A DNA stretch of 11,240 nucleotides from Methanobacterium sp. Its GTDB lineage: Archaea > Methanobacteriota > Methanobacteria > Methanobacteriales > Methanobacteriaceae. The notes beneath the pieces are model-generated. The model searched no databases. It was not told the DNA's origin and saw only the letters and a program-made list of their open reading frames with translations. This document shows positions 5,749 to 11,240 of the stretch, piece after piece. Both the position numbers and the translations under genes were made by a program. The stretch's first letter is position 1, and each line of letters opens with the position of its first letter. The DNA is taken from positions 1 through 11,240 of the forward strand of contig JAJFTX010000206.1 in NCBI GenBank assembly GCA_021372715.1. The letters run 5' to 3'.

Positions 5749-5754
5749 TATATA
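5748..5754 (-). promoter_or_regulatory. TATA box for the DUF362 gene
   Basis: The minus strand reads AATATATAAT around this point. Transcription would start near 5725, giving a leader of about 60 bases before the GTG start. It shares one base with the 14-bp palindrome at 5735-5748. Confidence 0.45.
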
Positions 5755-5762
5755 TTATTTTT

Positions 5763-5805
5763 AAAAAATAAATTTTCTTTAATATTAAAAAATTAAATGA
5801 AAAAA
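5763..5805 (-). terminator. Triple oligo-T terminator after uvrA
   Basis: Immediately past the uvrA stop (5810-5812) the minus strand carries three T6 runs, at 5800-5805, 5787-5792 and 5763-5768, without a GC-rich hairpin. Clustered T tracts are the usual archaeal termination signal and mark the end of the uvrBA transcript. Confidence 0.55.
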
Positions 5806-5809
5806 TTAT

Positions 5810-8716
5810 TTATTTATTGTTGTTACCGGATTCGCCAGTAACAGCCCTTTCATCAGTTTCAAGATTATCTAAAAGTTTATCCTCATTTAAAACTGTTTTT
5901 AAATATTGACCGGTATAAGTACCACTTACTGCTATGTTTTCCGGTGTACCCTGGGCTATGACATTACCACCTTCATCCCCACCTTCAGGACCCAGATCAA
6001 TAATGTAATCTGCAGTTTTTATAACATCCAGGTTGTGTTCTATCACGATGATGGTATTACCTGTATCTCTCAATCTTTCCAGTACTTTTAAGAGTTTTTT
6101 GATATCTACAAAGTGCAGGCCAGTGGTGGGTTCGTCCAGAATATACATCGTCTTGCCAGTACTCTGTCTGCTGAGCTCCTTAGCCAGTTTAACTCTCTGT
6201 GCCTCTCCACCAGATAGTGTGGTGGCTGGCTGTCCTAGTTTAATATATCCCAATCCCACATCATCCAGTGTCTGTAACTTCTTCTTAATACGGGGAATGT
6301 TCTCAAAGAACTTCAATGCTTCCTCAACCGTCATGTCCAGGACTTCAGCAATATTTTTACCTTTATAACGAACTTCCAATGTTTCTTTGTTGTATCTTTT
6401 TCCGTTACATACTTCGCAAGGTACATATACATCGGCTAGGAAATGCATCTCGATTTTTATTATACCATCACCGGTACAGGCCTCACAACGACCCCCTTTA
6501 ACATTAAAACTAAATCTTCCTGGTTTGTAACCTCTTTTATTGGAGGTTGGTGTTTGAGCGAAGATTTCCCGGATATATGTGAAAACCCCTGTATATGTTG
6601 CAGAGTTGGAACGGGGAGTACGCCCTATAGGGGATTGATCAATAATGATGGCTTTATCAATTTTTTCAATACCCTCGATAGCCTTATGTTTACCAGGATT
6701 GGTGTGTTTATGGTTTAAAATACCATATAATCCTTTATACAATACATCATTAATTAATGTGCTTTTTCCTGATCCAGAAACACCAGTTATACAAGTAAAT
6801 ACTCCCAAAGGGAATTTAACATCTATATTCTGCAGATTATGCTCTTGGGCACCTTTAACTGTTAAATAACTATCATATTCCTTTCTTTTTGTAGGTACAG
6901 AGATGTTTTCCTGTCGGGATAGATATTTGCCGGTGATTGAATCCGGATCTATTGCAATTTCCTGGGGTGTTCCTGCCGATATAATACGTCCTCCATGTTC
7001 CCCAGCCCCGGGTCCGATATCAATAACATGATCTGATGATATTATGGTTTCTTCATCATGTTCCACTACGATAAGGGTGTTTCCTATGTCCCGCAATTTT
7101 TTTAGAGTTCCAATTAAACGAGCGTTATCTCTTTGGTGCAGTCCAATACTGGGCTCATCCAGTATGTACAATACACCCACCAGTCCGGATCCTATCTGAG
7201 TTGCCAGACGAATACGCTGGGCTTCTCCACCTGATAAACTGCCTGATGAACGATCCATGGTAATATAATCTAATCCCACATCTTTTAAGAATCTTAAGCG
7301 TTCTTTTATCTCTTTTAAAACTTCATGAGCTATGTACTGCTCACGTTCATTTAGTGTTAAATCCTGGAAGAATTTATAAGATTCTTTAATGGGTAATTCA
7401 ACTACCTCTGCAATGGACTTATCACCGACGGTTACTGCACGACTTTCAGGTCTTAATCTGGTTCCAGAACAGACTGGACATTTATGATCACTCATGAACT
7501 GTCCCATGTAATGGCGCATATAATTGGATTTGGTCTCCATATATATTCGTTCCATCCGACTTATTACTCCTTCAAAATATCGTTTTACTCGGTGTTGTCG
7601 GTTTTTTCTCTGGAAAACAAATTCAATTTTATCTGAAGAACCGTATAAAATTATATCCTGATGTTTTTTGGACAGTTCTCGGAAGGGTGTATCCATACTG
7701 AACCCATAAAAGTCTGAAATCGCCTTTAACATCTGTCCATAATAACTTTCCCTATGTTTGGATTTGCTCCAGGGGAGTATTGCACCATCATTTAAGGATA
7801 GACCCGGATCTGGCACCACTAGATCGGCATCTATTTCAAGCTTACTACCTAAACCGTTACATTCGGGACAGGCCCCATGGGGATTGTTAAAAGAAAACAT
7901 ACGAGGGCTGATCTCTTCGAAGTTAATGCCACACTCTGTGCAGGCGAAATCCTCACTGAAGACTCTCTCATTAATAACATCTCCAGAGCCATAAACCACG
8001 ATTAAAAGTCCATCACCCAAATCCAGAGCGGTTTCTACTGAATCTGCAAGTCGAGCTTCGAAATCACGGTCATATCTAATTTTGAGACGATCAACGGAAA
8101 CTTCTATACTGTGTTTGAAGTTCTTCTCCAGTTTAATTGCGTCTTCCAGACTTTTGATCACTCCATCCACCCTCACCCGGACGAATCCCTGGTTGCGCAG
8201 GTTCTCGAATATTTTCTGGTGTTTTCCTTTTCTATCACGTACTAAGGGTGCTAATATTTGTATTTTTGTTCCTTCCTTCTCTTGAAGAATGCTATCTACT
8301 ATTTGGCCTGGTGTTTGCTGGCTTATTTCTTTTCCACACCGATGGCAATGGGGAATTCCGATTCTGGAAAATAGTAATCTTAGATAATCATATATTTCTG
8401 TAACCGTGCCCACGGTTGATCTGGGATTCATTCTGGTGGTTTTCTGGTCTATGGATATAGCTGGTGAGAGTCCTTCTATGTAATCCACTTCTGGTTTTTT
8501 CATCTGTCCTAAAAATTGTCGGGCATACGCGGATAATGATTCAACATAACGTCGCTGCCCCTCAGCATAGATGGTGTCAAATGCTAGGGAGGACTTACCT
8601 GAACCACTTATGCCGGTAATAACCACCATTTGATCCCGGGGAATCTCAACATCTATATTTTTCAGATTGTGTTCTCGAGCTCCCTTTATTATTATACTTT
8701 CCTTTTTGTTATTCAT
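5810..8716 (-). CDS. uvrA: Excinuclease ABC subunit A
   Basis: UvrA is the damage-sensing ATPase of nucleotide excision repair: a UvrA dimer finds distorted DNA, loads UvrB and leaves. At 968 residues it is near the usual length. Both ABC modules are complete. Walker A motifs are GISGSGKSS (35-43) and GVSGSGKST (645-653); signatures LSGGEAQR are at 494-501 and 834-841; Walker B ILDEP segments are at 518-522 and 859-863. Zinc cysteines are Cys259/262/283/286 in the first module and Cys744/747/767/770 in the second, with a further CPVC at 413-416. The DQSPIGRTPRSNSATYTG segment (693-710) is typical. The ATG at 8714-8716 overlaps the end of uvrB by 8 bp. It follows GAGGAG (8724-8729) by seven bases, so translation is probably coupled. 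UvrABC is a bacterial system found in few archaea; an ancient transfer is the usual explanation. Confidence 0.99.
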   Translation of the reverse strand: MNNKKESIIIKGAREHNLKNIDVEIPRDQMVVITGISGSGKSSLAFDTIYAEGQRRYVESLSAYARQFLGQMKKPEVDYIEGLSPAISIDQKTTRMNPRSTVGTVTEIYDYLRLLFSRIGIPHCHRCGKEISQQTPGQIVDSILQEKEGTKIQILAPLVRDRKGKHQKIFENLRNQGFVRVRVDGVIKSLEDAIKLEKNFKHSIEVSVDRLKIRYDRDFEARLADSVETALDLGDGLLIVVYGSGDVINERVFSEDFACTECGINFEEISPRMFSFNNPHGACPECNGLGSKLEIDADLVVPDPGLSLNDGAILPWSKSKHRESYYGQMLKAISDFYGFSMDTPFRELSKKHQDIILYGSSDKIEFVFQRKNRQHRVKRYFEGVISRMERIYMETKSNYMRHYMGQFMSDHKCPVCSGTRLRPESRAVTVGDKSIAEVVELPIKESYKFFQDLTLNEREQYIAHEVLKEIKERLRFLKDVGLDYITMDRSSGSLSGGEAQRIRLATQIGSGLVGVLYILDEPSIGLHQRDNARLIGTLKKLRDIGNTLIVVEHDEETIISSDHVIDIGPGAGEHGGRIISAGTPQEIAIDPDSITGKYLSRQENISVPTKRKEYDSYLTVKGAQEHNLQNIDVKFPLGVFTCITGVSGSGKSTLINDVLYKGLYGILNHKHTNPGKHKAIEGIEKIDKAIIIDQSPIGRTPRSNSATYTGVFTYIREIFAQTPTSNKRGYKPGRFSFNVKGGRCEACTGDGIIKIEMHFLADVYVPCEVCNGKRYNKETLEVRYKGKNIAEVLDMTVEEALKFFENIPRIKKKLQTLDDVGLGYIKLGQPATTLSGGEAQRVKLAKELSRQSTGKTMYILDEPTTGLHFVDIKKLLKVLERLRDTGNTIIVIEHNLDVIKTADYIIDLGPEGGDEGGNVIAQGTPENIAVSGTYTGQYLKTVLNEDKLLDNLETDERAVTGESGNNNK

Positions 8717-10667
8717 CTATTTGCTCCTCAAAAATCAGTATTTTATCCCTGATTTTAGCTGCTTCTTCAAAATCCAAACGTTCGGCAGCTTTCTTCATAT
8801 CTTTTCTTAAATCTTTGATAAATAAGCGTAATTCATCCCGGGGCATGGTTTTCAGATCATCACGCATTATAACGTCTTTTTTATCTGTTTTTTCCTTTAA
8901 TGAACGCACCGTACTTTTAGGGATTATATTATGCTTCTTATTATATTCAATCTGTAAATTTCTTCTTCTGTTGGTTGTTTCCACTGCTCTACGGATTGAT
9001 TCTGTAATTTCATCGGCATAGATAACAACCTGTCCTTCAACATTCCTAGCAGCCCTTCCGATAGTCTGGATTAGTGATTGTTCTGAGCGTAGAAATCCTT
9101 CTTTATCCGCATCCAGGATCCCTACCAGTCCAACCTCGGGGAGGTCCAATCCCTCTCTTAGAAGGTTCACACCCACCAGACAATCGAATTCACCTCTTCT
9201 TAGGTCATCTATTATATCTATTCTCTCCAGGGTGCTGATCTCGGAGTGCAAATAACGCACCTTCAGACCCATGCGCGCATAATAATCAGTTAGGTCTTCT
9301 GCCATGCGTTTCGTGAGGGTAGTTACCAGTATTCTCTGATTTTCAGCTACTTTCTTGTTGATCTCTCCCAGTAGATGTTCCACTTGTCCCTGGACGGGGT
9401 GGAGTTTGATCTCTGGATCTACCAGTCCAGTTGGTCTGATTATCTGTTCCACTATCTGTTGGCTTAATTCCAACTCATATTTGGCTGGTGTTGCTGATAC
9501 ATAGATCACTTGATTCTGAAGGCTTTCAAATTCAGAGAAGTTCAATGGACGGTTCTCCCTGGCGGAGGGTAGTCTGAAACCATAATCCACCAGACTATCC
9601 TTTCTGGCTTTGTCTCCAGCGTACATTCCCCCTATTTGTGGTACTGTAACGTGTGATTCATCTATAATGGTTAAATAATCTTCTGGGAAATATTTTAGCA
9701 GAGTATAGGGTGTTTCCCCCCATTTTCTACCAGAAAGGTGCATGGAATAATTTTCTATTCCTGGACAGTAGCCCATCTCCTTAAGCATCTCCATATCATA
9801 TTTAGTCCGTTGTTCCAGCCTTTGGGCTTCCACTAGTTTGTTCTGGGATTTTAAAATGGTTAATCTTTCATCTAATTCTTCAGATATATCTTTTAAGGCC
9901 TTATTAAGTTTTGAATCAGCTATAACGAAGTGTTTCGCGGGGAATATGGTGATCCGGTCCATGCTTCTGCGATGTGTTCTTTGAAGTGGGTCTATGGTGG
10001 ATATGGCTTCTATCTCATCACCAAATAACTCCAGTCTTAATGCGACTTTTCCATGAGCAGGATAGATATCAATAACATCTCCTCTCACCCTGAAAGTTCC
10101 CCGACTGAAGTCAATGTCATTTCTTTCATACTGCATCTTTACCAGATCGGTTAATATCATCTCCCGGTCCATGTTATCCCCCACATTGAGTGAGAGAACC
10201 TGTTCACTGTAGTCCTCTGGTGATCCGATACCATAGATACAGGATACACTGGATACTACTATGACATCATCTCTAGATAGTAATGATTGGGTGGTGGAAT
10301 GTCGCATCATGTCTATTTCGTCATTTATAGATGCTTCTTTATCGATGTAGGTGTCTGATTGGGGAATGTAGGCTTCTGGTTGATAGTAATCATAGTAACT
10401 AACAAAATATTCTACTGCATTGTCCGGGAATAACTCTTTAAACTCCTCATAAAGCTGGGCTGCCAGTGTTTTATTATGAGACATAACCAGGGTTGGCTTT
10501 TGAACCTCCTGGATTACATTAGCCATAGTAAACGTTTTACCAGAACCGGTTACCCCTAATAGGGTCTGATGCTTAAAACCCTTTTTAATACCTTCTGAAA
10601 GATTTTTTATAGCCTTAGGTTGGTCTCCTAAAGGCTTATAATTTGATACAAGCCTGAATTTACTCAT
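8709..10667 (-). CDS. uvrB: Excinuclease ABC subunit B
   Basis: UvrB is the helicase-like damage verifier that receives DNA from UvrA and recruits UvrC. The 652-residue protein is full length (bacterial UvrB is about 660-670). Visible in order: the N-terminal YKPLGDQPKAI; Walker A GVTGSGKT (38-45); the damage-probing beta-hairpin region YYDYYQPEAYIPQSDTYIDK (91-110); DESH (336-339); SATPA (391-395); motif VI QTIGRAARN (534-542); and a C-terminal UVR coiled hairpin (about 617-652, with LDFEEAAKIRD) that contacts UvrA and UvrC. No key residue is missing. The ATG at 10665-10667 follows GAGGAT (10673-10678) by five bases. It is the first gene of the uvrBA operon and is divergent from uvrC. Confidence 0.99.
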   Translation of the reverse strand: MSKFRLVSNYKPLGDQPKAIKNLSEGIKKGFKHQTLLGVTGSGKTFTMANVIQEVQKPTLVMSHNKTLAAQLYEEFKELFPDNAVEYFVSYYDYYQPEAYIPQSDTYIDKEASINDEIDMMRHSTTQSLLSRDDVIVVSSVSCIYGIGSPEDYSEQVLSLNVGDNMDREMILTDLVKMQYERNDIDFSRGTFRVRGDVIDIYPAHGKVALRLELFGDEIEAISTIDPLQRTHRRSMDRITIFPAKHFVIADSKLNKALKDISEELDERLTILKSQNKLVEAQRLEQRTKYDMEMLKEMGYCPGIENYSMHLSGRKWGETPYTLLKYFPEDYLTIIDESHVTVPQIGGMYAGDKARKDSLVDYGFRLPSARENRPLNFSEFESLQNQVIYVSATPAKYELELSQQIVEQIIRPTGLVDPEIKLHPVQGQVEHLLGEINKKVAENQRILVTTLTKRMAEDLTDYYARMGLKVRYLHSEISTLERIDIIDDLRRGEFDCLVGVNLLREGLDLPEVGLVGILDADKEGFLRSEQSLIQTIGRAARNVEGQVVIYADEITESIRRAVETTNRRRNLQIEYNKKHNIIPKSTVRSLKEKTDKKDVIMRDDLKTMPRDELRLFIKDLRKDMKKAAERLDFEEAAKIRDKILIFEEQIDE

Positions 10668-10754
10668 TTCTTATCCTCTTGTAAAAATAAGTATCAATAT
10701 TATATTATTATGAAAATCAAAAAAATAGATATATATTATCCATACCTCGAAGTA

Positions 10755-10763
10755 TTATATAAA
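10755..10763 (-). promoter_or_regulatory. TATA box for uvrBA
   Basis: The minus strand reads GGTGAATTTATATAATAC here, a good archaeal TATA element preceded by purines. Transcription would start near 10733, leaving a leader of about 65 bases. A second AT-rich candidate, ATAATATATATC on the minus strand near 10728-10739, cannot be excluded. Confidence 0.45.
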
Positions 10764-10809
10764 TTCACCGATGATATACTTACTCATATAAACAGGAAAA
10801 GATGAAACA

Positions 10810-10823
10810 TCAATATATATTGA
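10810..10823. promoter_or_regulatory. Perfect 14-bp palindrome between uvrB and uvrC promoters, possible operator
   Basis: TCAATATATATTGA is its own reverse complement. Two bases further on, AATCAT (10824-10829) and ATGATT (10837-10842) form a second inverted repeat with a 7-base spacer. Both lie about 50 bases upstream of each predicted TATA box, where an activator or shared regulator could bind. Chance is possible in such AT-rich DNA. Confidence 0.35.
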
Positions 10824-10874
10824 AATCATTTAATTGATGATTGATTTACTTATTAAGATTATTTTTTTCAAAAC

Positions 10875-10883
10875 AATATAAAT
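10875..10883 (+). promoter_or_regulatory. TATA box for uvrC
   Basis: AATATAAAT lies about 60-70 bases before the TTG start of uvrC, placing the transcript start near 10905 and a leader of about 40 bases. It is the only clear TATA-like element at a sensible distance on this strand. Confidence 0.4.
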
Positions 10884-10943
10884 TAAAACGATTATCCAAT
10901 CTAAAGAAATTTTATCTAATTTAGAATGCTAGGATTGATCTAA

Positions 10944-11240
10944 TTGACTCTAAACAACTATCCACATAATTTACCGGATAAACCGGGTGTATATATCCTG
11001 AAGGATATGAAAGATGGAATTCTTTATGTGGGAAAGGCTAAATCTCTCAAAAAACGAGTTAAATCTTATTTTAAGGAGGAATTGGATTCTCCTAAAACCC
11101 AGATCATGATGAATCAATTTCATAGTTTAGAGTACATAATAACTGATACTGAAAAAGAAGCCCTTATTTTAGAGTCTAATCTTATAAAAAAGTATCTTCC
11201 TCGTTATAATATCAGATTGAAGGATGATAAGAGATATCCT
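10944..11240 (+). CDS. uvrC: Excinuclease ABC subunit C, N-terminal part (3' end outside window)
   Basis: UvrC makes both incisions around a lesion marked by UvrB. The visible 99 codons are the GIY-YIG nuclease domain that cuts on the 3' side. After MTLNNYPHNLPDKPG come the GVY (15-17) and YVG (28-30) strands, KAKSLKKRVKSYF with the catalytic Arg38, and EKEALILESNLIKK with the metal-binding Glu77, then the conserved YNIRLKDDKRYP. The rest of the gene, with UVR, endonuclease V-like and helix-hairpin-helix parts, lies beyond the window. The start must be the TTG at 10944-10946: the codon before it is an in-frame stop (TAA 10941-10943) and no other start precedes the conserved NLPDKPG. AGGA at 10931-10934 and GATC at 10937-10940 give a split match to the binding-site consensus. 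It diverges from uvrBA. Confidence 0.98.
   Translation, partial: MTLNNYPHNLPDKPGVYILKDMKDGILYVGKAKSLKKRVKSYFKEELDSPKTQIMMNQFHSLEYIITDTEKEALILESNLIKKYLPRYNIRLKDDKRYP

Larger units (their letters stand above)
10668..10943. other. Divergent control region between uvrB and uvrC
   Basis: This 276-bp A+T-rich spacer separates the start codons of uvrB (leftward) and uvrC (rightward). It holds a putative promoter for each and, between them, a perfect 14-bp palindrome followed by a second inverted repeat. I see no credible gene in it: the two small frames at 10802-10837 and 10837-10881 code for 11 and 14 residues and have no support. Confidence 0.7.

Noticed and set aside
5906..8285. Plus-strand open frames opposite uvrA
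   Set aside because: They are antisense to a protein with intact motifs throughout and have no binding sites or recognisable domains.
10802..10837. Small gene of 11 codons in the uvrB-uvrC spacer
   Set aside because: It is too short, has only a weak GGAAAAG upstream and its sequence is explained by the palindromes it overlaps.

Overview
The window looks like chromosomal DNA of a methanogenic archaeon, most likely of the order Methanobacteriales (Methanobacterium or a relative). This rests on several things: a DUF2121/connectase gene, a family known from methanogens; archaeal-type promoters (AT-rich TATA elements about 25 bases before the likely transcript starts); A+T-rich spacers with oligo-T tracts; ribosome binding sites of the GGAGGTGA type; and a tRNA without an encoded CCA, next to a bacterial-style UvrABC cluster, as found in Methanobacteriales. 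The genus is inference.

Layout. Positions 1-798 (+) are the last 265 codons of chorismate synthase (aroC). The 196-bp spacer after it holds three imperfect tandem repeat units and a promoter for a 51-residue four-cysteine zinc-ribbon protein (995-1150, +). Convergent with that gene, 11 bp away, is tRNA-Thr(CGT) (1162-1235, -). Three minus-strand transcription units follow. One is a DUF2121 protein related to connectase (2099-3028) followed by a metallo-beta-lactamase-fold hydrolase (1265-2065). One is a soluble PAS-PAS-HisKA_2 sensor kinase broken by a one-base frameshift (3146-4557). One is a DUF362 protein (4746-5666). The second half is nucleotide excision repair: uvrB and uvrA overlap by 8 bp in a minus-strand operon (10667 to 5810), and uvrC starts divergently at 10944 and runs off the right edge.

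How the genes fit together. UvrA and UvrB find and verify DNA lesions and UvrC makes both incisions, so the right half is one functional module sharing a 276-bp divergent control region. That region contains a perfect 14-bp palindrome, a possible operator. The left half is mixed housekeeping: aromatic amino acid synthesis, a tRNA, and several poorly characterised methanogen genes.

The most notable observation is the start of the DUF2121 gene. The upstream ATG abuts the ribosome binding site, whereas a TTG two codons later is well spaced. Starting there gives Met-Ser; after Met removal this leaves an N-terminal Ser1 with Asp17 in the proteasome-beta position, as expected of an N-terminal-nucleophile ligase of the connectase type. 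No mobile element, CRISPR array or defence island is visible, and no wholly new multigene system can be supported.
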